Shown here: one piece after another, positions 1 through 7,584 of the stretch
Layout: each line of letters starts with the position of its first letter
Position numbering within the stretch: position 1 is the stretch's first letter
DNA from: Candidatus Poribacteria bacterium
Lineage (GTDB): Bacteria; Poribacteria; WGA-4E; B28-G17
DNA length: 49,811 nucleotides
Direction: 5' to 3'
NCBI GenBank assembly: GCA_021162805.1
Contig: JAGGXZ010000045.1
Location: 1-49,811 of the forward strand
The notes under the pieces: model-generated
Database searches by the model: none
The model's input: the letters and a program-made list of their open reading frames with translations, nothing else
Told to the model about the DNA's origin: nothing
Position numbers and translations under genes: made by a program

Positions 1-29
1 AAAGCAAGGTATTATATATCTGATTGATC

Positions 30-86
30 GTCACAGCACACCTCCTGAAGGGATTTTCCTGTATTATCCCTTTTATGTGCTGTGAC
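30..86. repeat. nested inverted repeat at the left edge
   Basis: An 11-bp perfect inverted repeat (30-40 and 76-86, GTCACAGCACA and its complement) encloses a second 6-bp stem (48-53 with 67-72). It could be the terminator of a gene to the left, or the end of a small element. A frame open from base 2 to a TGA at 83-85 gives 27 codons that could be the tail of that upstream gene, but this is too short to call. Nothing else is seen between 1 and 129. Confidence 0.45.
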
Positions 87-129
87 TTTCAACCTCTACC
101 TCATCTCCAAAACTGTCAGGTAGCTAGGT

Positions 130-2643
130 ATGGATTTAAAGGAGGAAAATGGTGGAGGAATATATATTGATTACAATAACAAGGTCGACATCGAAGGTTG
201 CTTGATAGTAGAAAACACAGCTCGGAATGCTCCTGCGATTTATTTTCAAGCCAACGAAGACGATAGCGAAAGGCGAATTAAGGGTAATCTCATCACAGGG
301 AATATAGCAACGGGGCATCAGGGATCAACCTGCGCCGTTTACATCAGTGGCTATCCATCTGTCAACAACAACGATATTTACGGTAACACAGCAGATTACG
401 AAGTCTATATCGGAAACAACTACACCCCGGGTAGAGTCGTTAACCTTAAGAACAATTATTGGGGCACGGCTGATGAATTTGAGGTGATAAGCAAGATCTA
501 CTGCTGGTTTAACGATTCCAACAGAGGTATGGTAGAATACCAACCTTTCCTAACTACACCTGTTTGGGAGGAAAAACAAGACACAACTCCGCCAGCGAAG
601 ATTCAAGATTTAACGGTTATCGGTAAAACTAAGACTTCTATCACCCTTCAATGGACCGCCCCAGGAGATGATGGAAACACCGGAAGGGCTTCCGCATACG
701 AAATACGCTACTCCACGACGTCTCCGTTCAACTGGGATGACGCTACTTCTCTTTCTAATCCGCCAACGCCCCGACAGGCAGGCGCAACCGAACAGTTCAC
801 AGTGGGCGGACTCTCCCCAGGTACAACATACTATTTCGCTCTGAAAGCAGCCGATGAAGCTCATAACTGGTCAGAGATCTCCAATATAGCTGAAGGGAAA
901 ACAGAAACTCCGCAGGCCGCCACAAGTATGAAGAAGATCTCAGGGGATGGACAAACAGGGGTAGTCGGCACGATACTTCAACCGCTCGTCATTATGGTAA
1001 CAGATCAAAACGGTAATCCAATAGCGGGGGTATCTGTAAAGTTTGAAGTGATAGAAGGTAGCGGAACACTGTCAACGGATGAAACCGTAACGGGTGACGA
1101 TGGCAAAGCGAATGTTGAATTAACGCTGGGTAGTGTGCCTGGGACCGTGAAAGTGAAGGCGTATCTGAGGAACAAACCTGATGTATTCGTGGAATTCATA
1201 TTGACAGCTACCCAGCAGACAGAAGGTTATCCTCCGATTGCTCCCAGACTTGATCTAGATACCGTCAGACCTGGACAGGAATTCTGGCTGGAAATTATTG
1301 TGGGAAGTAAAAACTATCCCGTTTCCAATCTCTTCGGGGTAAGTTTCGTTCTGAATTACGGTACCGATTATCTTGACGCTAAGGAGGCCTCTCAGGGCGA
1401 TCTTCTGGAAAATGACGTGTTATTCCTCCCACCGACGGTTGATGATGTGAACGGTAAGGTTCCGATCGGCATAACCCGTAAAAGGCCAAATCCTGGAATT
1501 AATGGATTTGGTGTAGTGGCTAGGGTCAAATTCAAGATTGATGAAAACGCACCAAGGGATACTATCCTTAACTTCTCACTGAGCGAGGTAGTAGCTAAAG
1601 ACCCAAATGGAAATGAAATACCGCTTACGCCTCAAACCTTACAAATTAAAGTTGGAATTACAATCATGGTCTGGCCTGGCGATACGGATAATGACGGGAA
1701 GGTTGACCAAACGGATGTTTTGCCTATCGGACTTCACTGGAATAGAGAGGGACCTGCAAGAACAAACGCGAGTATGAGTTGGCAAGGGCAAGCTGTAGAG
1801 CCTTGGGATCCAGAGGATGCCACTTATGCAGATGCGGATGGTAGCGGTAAGGTCGATCAGGCTGATGTGCTTCCTATTGGGTTGAACTGGAATCTAACAC
1901 ACGATAGCGGTGGTTCACCAGCTCCCACTGGATTCTCAGAGGATCGAACAGAGGCTACTTTAATACTACTACCACCTTATGCAAAGGCCGGAGAGGAGTT
2001 CTATGCTGAAATAGCGGTGATTCAACCCGATGAGATACTCGGTCTTAGCTTTGTTCTCAAATATGATCTCGACTTAGTGGACGTGCTTTCAGTTGAGAAG
2101 GGGGAATTGCTGGGCAGCGATGTCCTTTCCCTGTATAGAGTTGAAAGTGGTAAAATTTCGATCGGAATCACCCGTAAGGTAACCGCCGGAGGAGTAAGTG
2201 AAGCTGGCGTTGCTGTTAGAGTTAGAATGAGATGCCGAATGGAGAAGCGCACTGAAGCACGATTCGAGATGAACGAAATCATGATAAGCTATGCAAATGG
2301 GAAAATGAGAAAACAGAACGGAATACAAAAGATGCTTAAGCTTGTACCGACGAAAACAGCTCTGTTTCCAAACTACCCTAATCCGTTCAATCCTGAAACT
2401 TGGATACCATTTGCTCTGGCAGAGAATAGTGAAGTAATTGTGCGGATTTACAATCTACAGGGGAAGTTGGTTCGTGAGATGAACTTGGGCGAATTATCAG
2501 CGGGCTATTACCTGAGCAAAAACAAGGCGATCCGGTGGGATGGGCGGAATAAGGTGGGCGAGCGAGCAGCAAGCGGAATATACCTCGTGGAGATGAAAGC
2601 CGGAAAAAAGCGGTCTGTAAGGAGGATCGTTATGATAAAGTGA
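130..2643 (+). CDS. modular secreted surface protein with cohesin, dockerin and FlgD-like C-terminus, 5'-truncated
   Basis: 837 residues. Order of modules: right-handed beta-helix coils (about 1-145), fibronectin type III (about 151-257), bacterial Ig-like group 1 (about 268-360), cohesin-like (about 367-510), a dockerin-like pair of calcium loops (DTDNDGKVDQTD and DADGSGKVDQAD, each followed by VLPIGL-x-WN, about 515-590), a second cohesin-like module (about 605-730) and a FlgD/T9SS-type C-terminal module with NPFNPETWIPF (about 740-837). The C-terminal module is a near paralogue of the end of the 1547-aa protein at 11813. There is no signal peptide: the reading frame opens in the middle of a beta-helix coil just after an in-frame TAG at 121-123, and the ATG at 130 has only a weak ribosome site. 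The real 5' end is therefore lost or frameshifted away. Probably a cell-surface adhesin or scaffold; ligand unknown. Confidence 0.85.
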   Translation: MDLKEENGGGIYIDYNNKVDIEGCLIVENTARNAPAIYFQANEDDSERRIKGNLITGNIATGHQGSTCAVYISGYPSVNNNDIYGNTADYEVYIGNNYTPGRVVNLKNNYWGTADEFEVISKIYCWFNDSNRGMVEYQPFLTTPVWEEKQDTTPPAKIQDLTVIGKTKTSITLQWTAPGDDGNTGRASAYEIRYSTTSPFNWDDATSLSNPPTPRQAGATEQFTVGGLSPGTTYYFALKAADEAHNWSEISNIAEGKTETPQAATSMKKISGDGQTGVVGTILQPLVIMVTDQNGNPIAGVSVKFEVIEGSGTLSTDETVTGDDGKANVELTLGSVPGTVKVKAYLRNKPDVFVEFILTATQQTEGYPPIAPRLDLDTVRPGQEFWLEIIVGSKNYPVSNLFGVSFVLNYGTDYLDAKEASQGDLLENDVLFLPPTVDDVNGKVPIGITRKRPNPGINGFGVVARVKFKIDENAPRDTILNFSLSEVVAKDPNGNEIPLTPQTLQIKVGITIMVWPGDTDNDGKVDQTDVLPIGLHWNREGPARTNASMSWQGQAVEPWDPEDATYADADGSGKVDQADVLPIGLNWNLTHDSGGSPAPTGFSEDRTEATLILLPPYAKAGEEFYAEIAVIQPDEILGLSFVLKYDLDLVDVLSVEKGELLGSDVLSLYRVESGKISIGITRKVTAGGVSEAGVAVRVRMRCRMEKRTEARFEMNEIMISYANGKMRKQNGIQKMLKLVPTKTALFPNYPNPFNPETWIPFALAENSEVIVRIYNLQGKLVREMNLGELSAGYYLSKNKAIRWDGRNKVGERAASGIYLVEMKAGKKRSVRRIVMIK

Positions 2644-2657
2644 CAAAGAGGTGGAAC

Positions 2658-2813
2658 ATGACCAGATCAGCGGTTACCATTATGGTTTCCCTCCCTTCCG
2701 AAGAAAAGAGGGAAGAGGGAAGGGCCAGAAGCGAGCTTGTGAGGGAAGCGCTGAGGAGATACTTCGAGGAGCAGGAGTGGTCACCCGCTGTTGAAAAGAT
2801 CCGGCAGATGTGA
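2658..2813 (+). CDS. small CopG-type ribbon-helix-helix protein, shortened
   Basis: 51 residues, starting 14 nt after the preceding stop with an AGAGGTGG ribosome site. The N-terminal strand TRSAVTIMVSLPSE and the helix ARSELVREALRRYFEE match the ribbon-helix-helix DNA-binding fold of CopG-like antitoxins and repressors. Compared with typical members, about eight or nine residues are missing between SLPSE and the REEGRARSEL segment, where helix 1 should be, so the fold may be broken. The missing stretch lies at a purine-rich run (gaagaaaagagggaagaggg), a plausible slip or deletion site. No toxin gene follows. Either a decaying orphan antitoxin or an atypical small regulator. Confidence 0.6.
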   Translation: MTRSAVTIMVSLPSEEKREEGRARSELVREALRRYFEEQEWSPAVEKIRQM

Positions 2814-2900
2814 GATAATATCGTCGGTTCAAATCGGTCGGAGAATCGGGGTCTCCTCGAGGTTAGCTAAGAAGAAAAACTAAAAAGGAGGGATGATGGA

Positions 2901-3629
2901 ATGCGCCTGATGGCGTGCGTATCGATCGGTTTGATCTCCATCATGTTTCTTCCCCTATCGGAGGGCAAGACGCTGTTCGAGACCGACTTCAGCGAGGGTT
3001 TCGATGAGTCCAAATGGGTCGTGCTGGGCAACCCTGAAATCGAGGTGGTTGAGGACAAATCCGCACCGGAATACGGTCCGAAGGTCCTGAGCATCGATAA
3101 CGGCGCCTCGATAATGGGCATCTACGTCAAGGACCTGGTCTTCGAGGATGGGATCATCGAGATATTGTGGAAGGATATGGAGGTGAACCAGAATCCCGAT
3201 AGGGACGCTGACGGACCGCTGTTCGCCAGGGCCGACATAGAGCAATCGGTTCAGAAGAAGATGTGGGTGGGATACGTGATGGAGCTGGATGCCGATTCGG
3301 GTTTCCACGTGAACGTGGGGGACGGAGCGCAGGCCCCCGTGCTCGCCATCTTGCCCGATCTCAGAAGCAAAGGGGAATGGAACTGGGTGAAATGGAGGTT
3401 GAAGGGCAACTCATTACAGCTCAAGACCTGGAACGCCGGCGAGCCTGAACCTGAGAAGTGGATGCTGGAGGCGGAGGATAAAACCTACTCCTCCGGCGAG
3501 GTCGGGATACAGGTGTGGTCCGGGAAGATCCACGTCGCCCTCTTCAGGGTGACAGATCTGGAGGGACCCTCCCCGGTCGAACCGGAAGATAAGCTGTCGA
3601 CGATATGGGCGAGCGTGAAACTCCGCTGA
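2901..3629 (+). CDS. secreted LamG/concanavalin-like protein with tryptophan C-terminal tail
   Basis: 242 residues with a clear signal peptide (about 1-22: hydrophobic core after MRLMACVSIG). The mature part resembles the beta-sandwich of 3-keto-disaccharide hydrolase (DUF1080)/LamG proteins: FETDFSEGFDESKWVV near the N-terminus, then paired W-x-W and GEVGIQVWSG strands. The protein ends EDKLSTIWASVKLR, which matches the C-terminal tail shared by four other proteins in this window. Start at 2901 is set by AAGGAGG nine bases upstream. The last 25 nt overlap the start of the next gene, so the two are probably co-translated. Substrate or ligand not known. Confidence 0.8.
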   Translation: MRLMACVSIGLISIMFLPLSEGKTLFETDFSEGFDESKWVVLGNPEIEVVEDKSAPEYGPKVLSIDNGASIMGIYVKDLVFEDGIIEILWKDMEVNQNPDRDADGPLFARADIEQSVQKKMWVGYVMELDADSGFHVNVGDGAQAPVLAILPDLRSKGEWNWVKWRLKGNSLQLKTWNAGEPEPEKWMLEAEDKTYSSGEVGIQVWSGKIHVALFRVTDLEGPSPVEPEDKLSTIWASVKLR

Positions 3630-5452
3630 AAATCTCCCTGACTTTGACGGCGCTGTTCGCCTTGGCCCTCTTCGTGACGGTCTGGCGAGGGTATTCGTTC
3701 GGCATCTCCGATCATGCCGTGCACATACCGTTCATGAAGCATATCATCGACCCGACCCTGTATCCCAATGACCCGATGATAGCGACCTCCAAGAGGTATG
3801 TCAGCTATTTCCCCCTGTTCCTCTCCGTTCTGATACGGATCTTCGGAAACCTGGAGATCATCTTCTTCACGATCCATCTGATCTCCGTGACCCTGTTTCT
3901 CCTCATTCTGTATCGGCTGAGCCTTCAACTGTTCGATGACCGGTTCAGCGCCGTCCTGCTGCTCACACTGATGTTGCCTAAGAGGCTGGTGCTCGGCAAA
4001 GGCGCCATCTACCTGGGAGGGATGTATCCATCGTTCGTCCTCCTGCCCTTTGGTCTTCTCGCCATACACCTCTTCCTGAAGGGGAAACGCGTGATGGCGT
4101 TTTCGATCCTGGGTGCGACGGCAAACTTCCACATGCTCGTCTCCTTCTACGCCTTCTGCATGTTGAGCCTTTGCACGCTTTTCGAGGTCGGCCGTGATCT
4201 GCTCCGCGGCCGTCGGGAGGCCGGCTTAAGGAGGTTTCTGATCGAACGGATCGTTTTCCCGTTCTCCGCTTATCTGATCCTAGCGTCGCCCGTCCTGATA
4301 TGGAGTTTGAGGTCGTATACACCCGCGACGGACGAGTGGGTGAGACTGCTGAGGATTCGATCCTCCCATCACAGTTTCCCCTTCTCCTGGAGGAGGGAGC
4401 GCTTCGTGGATTACCTCATGCTGCTCGCCTTTTTCGTTCTAGCCATGCGCTATAAACCTCCATCCGCCTTTCACAGGAGGGTGATCCTCTTCTGCTGTGC
4501 GATCACCCTCCTATGCATTTTAGGTGTGATCTTCGCGGAATATCGTCCGGTACAGCTTATCCTGCGCGCTCAACTGTTCCGGAGCACGGTATACCTAACC
4601 ATCTTCTCTATGCTCTACATCTCCAACTACCTGAGGAGGGTATGGGAGGGATCAACCTTTCATAAGTTAGTCGCTCTCCTGAGTTTCGCCGTCCTCTTCT
4701 TCCCGCAGTATTATCCCTTTGTCCCGCTCGCCCTCGCCCTGTTGTTAGCCCTCGAATGGAGGGAAGGGGACAGACATCCCGGCGTCCTGATGATCGTTTT
4801 AGGATCGATGCTGTTACGAATGTATGTGAAACATACTCAATTCCCTGGCTCGGTCGCGTTCGATCCCATAGTTGGCCTTTTGAGGACGATCTTCGAGAAC
4901 CGCCTGCTTCTTTTGGCCCTCATGATGGTGCTTCTATCGCTGTGGGTCAAAACGATCCCCTATCAAAGGCTAAAGCTCGGTTTGACCGTGCTGATCGCCG
5001 GTTTCTCCCTCATATACTTAGCTCCGGCCGCTTTCTCCCTGTTTCATCCACCCGACAGGTTCAAGGAGAGTTGGCGGGATGTGCAGCTTTGGGCCAAGCG
5101 AAACACACCGAGGGACGCCCTGTTCATCACGCCACCTTACAGGGAGGGGTTCAGGATATTCTCCGAGAGGGGGATAGTCGGGGATTGGAAGGATGGGACG
5201 CAACAGTATTTCGATATCGAATACTCATACGAGTGGTGGAGGCGGATGAGGGATCTCGGCGGGGGAGGAAGGGGGTATGACTCGCTATCTGAGGAACGAT
5301 ATATCGATCTGGCCAGGAAATACGGCGCCTCATACCTGGTAGTGCCTAAAGGTAGAAGGCTTGATCTGGAGAAAGTTTACGAGAACGGAGGGTATGCCGT
5401 CTATCGGTTGCCCATCTCCATAACAAAACGCCATCGCTCTTATTTCCCTTGA
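3605..5452 (+). CDS. polytopic membrane protein, GT-C glycosyltransferase-like (DUF6798-like)
   Basis: 615 residues with roughly eleven or twelve hydrophobic segments through about residue 480, followed by a soluble C-terminal domain. The N-terminal part has a GT-C look: a first TM, then an extracytoplasmic loop with the acidic pair in YPNDPM. The segment NTPRDALFITPPYREGFRIF followed by a conserved GDWKDGTQ motif resembles DUF6798-type membrane proteins (recognised from memory, not searched). Likely transfers or handles a lipid-linked sugar at the outer face of the membrane (inference). It overlaps the preceding secreted protein by 25 nt. The last five codons and the stop lie inside the end of a miniature inverted-repeat element (5433-5578), so its natural C-terminus may have been different. 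Confidence 0.75.
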   Translation: MGERETPLKISLTLTALFALALFVTVWRGYSFGISDHAVHIPFMKHIIDPTLYPNDPMIATSKRYVSYFPLFLSVLIRIFGNLEIIFFTIHLISVTLFLLILYRLSLQLFDDRFSAVLLLTLMLPKRLVLGKGAIYLGGMYPSFVLLPFGLLAIHLFLKGKRVMAFSILGATANFHMLVSFYAFCMLSLCTLFEVGRDLLRGRREAGLRRFLIERIVFPFSAYLILASPVLIWSLRSYTPATDEWVRLLRIRSSHHSFPFSWRRERFVDYLMLLAFFVLAMRYKPPSAFHRRVILFCCAITLLCILGVIFAEYRPVQLILRAQLFRSTVYLTIFSMLYISNYLRRVWEGSTFHKLVALLSFAVLFFPQYYPFVPLALALLLALEWREGDRHPGVLMIVLGSMLLRMYVKHTQFPGSVAFDPIVGLLRTIFENRLLLLALMMVLLSLWVKTIPYQRLKLGLTVLIAGFSLIYLAPAAFSLFHPPDRFKESWRDVQLWAKRNTPRDALFITPPYREGFRIFSERGIVGDWKDGTQQYFDIEYSYEWWRRMRDLGGGGRGYDSLSEERYIDLARKYGASYLVVPKGRRLDLEKVYENGGYAVYRLPISITKRHRSYFP

Positions 5453-5578
5453 GTGTAGTATCTATGGCCAATTGTCCGCCGTCCACAATAAATGACGACA
5501 AATGACAATATAATGACCTATAAGCGGCGGAGGGTAGCTTTAAAAATCTCCGCTACACTCAGCGATAATATGAGCGAA
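5433..5578. mobile_element. miniature inverted-repeat element, family A, copy 1
   Basis: 146 bp bounded by 29-bp imperfect inverted ends: left end (type B) 5433-5461, right end (type A) 5550-5578, the latter starting CCGCTACACT and finishing TGAGCGAA. The same two ends bound 22561-22749 and, inverted, 23905-24112. The interior is unrelated to those of the other copies but contains its own CCGCCG/CGGCGG stem. The left end carries the stop codon of the upstream membrane protein. No transposase is present. Confidence 0.7.
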
Positions 5579-5604
5579 CGTCCTTGAAGGCAAAGGAGGG
5601 AAAA

Positions 5605-6555
5605 ATGCCTGGCTCTGAGGAAGAACGAATTCGCAGATTGCTGGAGGGAGTAAACGCGGAGCGGATGCGGGCGGAGCTGTTTTATCTCGCTAAAGACCCG
5701 CTTCCCTTCCGCAAGCTGAACTTCACCCTGCCTGGGCACGGGAAGAACACGCTTTATGAGGCGGATGACCACATCCAATCTCAGCTGGAAGCCTGTTCTT
5801 ACACCGTCTGGAGGGAGGAATGTAAGGTTCAGGCCTTTCGACCAGGTGCGGTGAAACCTCAGTTTGAGCGACCCCATCCGGATGATCCCTGGTATGTCGC
5901 CTACAACCTATATGCCGAGCGGAGAGGGACGGTATATCCCGACGAGATCATACTGTTGCTCTCGCATAAGGATTCGCAGAGCTGGATCGACTCGCCCGGC
6001 GCTTACGATAACGCCGTCGGCACGGTCGCCAACATGGAGATCGCCCGACTCCTCTCCGATTACGAGCCCAAACGCACGATCCGGTTCCTCTTCTGTAACG
6101 AGGAACATACGCCTTGGACCAGCCTCACAGCAGCGAAAAATGCCAGGGAACGAGGCGATAACCTCATCGCCATCATCAACATCGACAGCCTCGGGGGCAA
6201 ATCGCAGGAGGCGATAGAGGCCGGGTTGAAGACCAATGTGACCCTTTACACCACCCCAGAGGGTGAGCGGCTGGCGGATCTGATGATCGAGTTGAACGAA
6301 CGGTATCACATCGGACTCGTTCAAAGCAAGGCGCGCCGAGAGCGACCGGGCGATGACGATGGTTCGTTCATCATGAAGGGATTCTCGGCGGCGGTGGTGA
6401 ACGTCGGCTCTTTTCCCTACGCCGATCCGTGTTACCATCGGGAGTGCGACGAACCGGGGAGGGTGGACATAGTCAACGTGCGCCTCGCGACCCAATTGAC
6501 GCTCGCCGCCTGTCTGTATCTGGATGCTCACGGTTTCCCCGAGGGGGAATCATGA
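5605..6555 (+). CDS. M28-family zinc aminopeptidase-like protein
   Basis: 316 residues, no signal peptide, so cytoplasmic. All ligands expected of the M28 di-zinc centre can be seen: H-x-D in LLSHKDS, the bridging Asp in GAYDNAVG, the Glu pair in CNEEHTPWTS, the Asp in INIDSLGG and the final His in CYHRECDE. The family hydrolyses N-terminal residues of peptides; substrate here unknown. The ATG at 5605 has an excellent AAAGGAGGG site five bases upstream; a TTG at 5584 is in frame but has no ribosome site. The stop overlaps the start of the FG-GAP fragment (ATGA), indicating translational coupling. Confidence 0.88.
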   Translation: MPGSEEERIRRLLEGVNAERMRAELFYLAKDPLPFRKLNFTLPGHGKNTLYEADDHIQSQLEACSYTVWREECKVQAFRPGAVKPQFERPHPDDPWYVAYNLYAERRGTVYPDEIILLLSHKDSQSWIDSPGAYDNAVGTVANMEIARLLSDYEPKRTIRFLFCNEEHTPWTSLTAAKNARERGDNLIAIINIDSLGGKSQEAIEAGLKTNVTLYTTPEGERLADLMIELNERYHIGLVQSKARRERPGDDDGSFIMKGFSAAVVNVGSFPYADPCYHRECDEPGRVDIVNVRLATQLTLAACLYLDAHGFPEGES

Positions 6556-6893
6556 GTTCATATGGGGAGGCGGTCGATGGGAGACTCCTCTGGGAATATG
6601 CCGACCGGGTGCACATCTGTTGGGGTAAATCCGCCATCGGGGACATCGACGGTGACGGAAAGTTGGAGATCATCTTCGGAACGGAGTACGCTAATTCCAA
6701 TGGCACCTCATCCGTTGTGGCGCTCAATTATGATGGAAACGTGCTATGGCGATATGACGGCATCCCCGGCGATTGCGGATCCAGCAAGGACATCTCCCTT
6801 TGTCAGCTCGTCTTCGACGTAGACGGCGACGGAAAGAAGGAACTCCTCGTCTTCTGCGGTAATGGAACTATAACGGCATTTACCGATTTCTGA
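6552..6893 (+). CDS. FG-GAP/VCBS repeat fragment
   Basis: 113 residues, coupled to the peptidase by an ATGA overlap. Two calcium-loop repeats are visible, DIDGDGKLEIIFG and DVDGDGKKELLVF, each preceded by a hydrophobic strand and followed by a residual LLWEY/VLWRY strand, the pattern of FG-GAP beta-propeller blades. A full propeller needs about seven blades and normally a signal peptide; here there are two and no signal peptide, so this is probably the remnant of a larger protein, cut off at FTDF* 58 bp before a miniature element. Possibly still translated. Confidence 0.65.
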   Translation: MSSYGEAVDGRLLWEYADRVHICWGKSAIGDIDGDGKLEIIFGTEYANSNGTSSVVALNYDGNVLWRYDGIPGDCGSSKDISLCQLVFDVDGDGKKELLVFCGNGTITAFTDF

Positions 6894-6951
6894 CTGAAAC
6901 GTCCCGTCTACATGATTATGAAGGAGAAAGTTCCCCAACAGGCTAACAGGC

Positions 6952-7073
6952 AGGGCTTTTCAATGATTTGGCATAATCAGGCGTGGTAAGGGCGTTTCCC
7001 TGTGCGTGCCTCCGAATCCGGCAGGCACGGGGCCTGCCGCTACAGCGCCAGCGGAAAGCGTTGAAAACCCCTG
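6952..7073. mobile_element. miniature inverted-repeat element, family B, copy 1, with 9-bp target duplication
   Basis: 122 bp with inverted ends CAGGGCTTTCAA and TTGAAAACCCCTG, flanked on both sides by the direct repeat GCTAACAGG (6943-6951 and 7074-7082), a classic target-site duplication. The interior holds a GTGCCT...AGGCAC stem. A copy differing by about one substitution and one base of a T-run is at 43516-43638. It sits between the FG-GAP fragment and the yqeY promoter; apart from the element and promoter I see nothing else in 6894-7137. Confidence 0.85.
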
Positions 7074-7083
7074 GCTAACAGGC

Positions 7084-7113
7084 TTGAAAACCCACCCCTT
7101 GGTATGTTATAAC
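7084..7113 (+). promoter_or_regulatory. sigma-70-type promoter for the yqeY operon
   Basis: TTGAAA (7084-7089), 18-bp spacer, TATAAC (7108-7113), about 25 bp before the yqeY start. The -35 box begins one base after the target duplication of the family B element. Confidence 0.55.
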
Positions 7114-7137
7114 ATAAACCAGATGAGGAGGTGAGGC

Positions 7138-7584
7138 ATGACCCTTAAGGAGAAATTGCTCGGGGATCTGAAACGGGCTATGAAGGAGAAGGACAGATCC
7201 GCCCTGAACGCCATCCGGATGATCACAAATGATATAAAGAACCGGGAGATAGAGCTGCGAAGGGAACTAGATGACGGAGAGATCGCCCAGCTTATATCAG
7301 CCCAGGTGAGAAAACGCGAAGAGGCCATAGAACAATTCCGAAAGGGCAGCAGGATGGACTTGGTTGAGGAGGAAAGCAGACAGGTGGAACTCCTGAAAAG
7401 CTATCTGCCAAAGCCCCTCTCACAGGAGAAACTCTCTCAAATGATAGATGAGGCGATCGAGGAAGCGGGTGCGAAATCCCCGAAGGATTTAGGTAAAGTC
7501 ATGCGTCTGATAATGCCTAAGGTAAGGGGCAGGGCGGACGGAAAACTCGTAAATCAGATGGTTCGGAATAAGCTCGGGGGATGA
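7138..7584 (+). CDS. yqeY: GatB/YqeY domain-containing protein
   Basis: 148 residues, the full length of the stand-alone YqeY family. Typical features are the N-terminal helix MTLKEKLLGDLKRAMKEKD, the LISAQVRKREEAIEQFRKG helix and the C-terminal DLGKVMRLIMPKVRGRADGK tail-domain motif that resembles the tRNA-binding end of GatB. The family is linked to tRNA amidotransferase-like activity, but the role of stand-alone members is poorly defined. Good ribosome site (GAGGAGGTGAGG). The stop overlaps the start of the sigma-54 regulator (ATGA), so the two are co-translated. Confidence 0.9.
   Translation: MTLKEKLLGDLKRAMKEKDRSALNAIRMITNDIKNREIELRRELDDGEIAQLISAQVRKREEAIEQFRKGSRMDLVEEESRQVELLKSYLPKPLSQEKLSQMIDEAIEEAGAKSPKDLGKVMRLIMPKVRGRADGKLVNQMVRNKLGG

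Noticed and set aside
2-85. Tail of an upstream gene (27 codons ending at TGA 83-85)
   Set aside because: Open to the window start, but too short to tell from chance, and it overlaps the inverted repeat.
3485-4322. Long minus-strand open frames across the secreted protein and membrane protein genes
   Set aside because: Low-complexity, Arg/Glu-rich translations without ribosome sites, antisense to well-supported genes; similar shadows occur opposite polA, mfd and the Sm-like gene.
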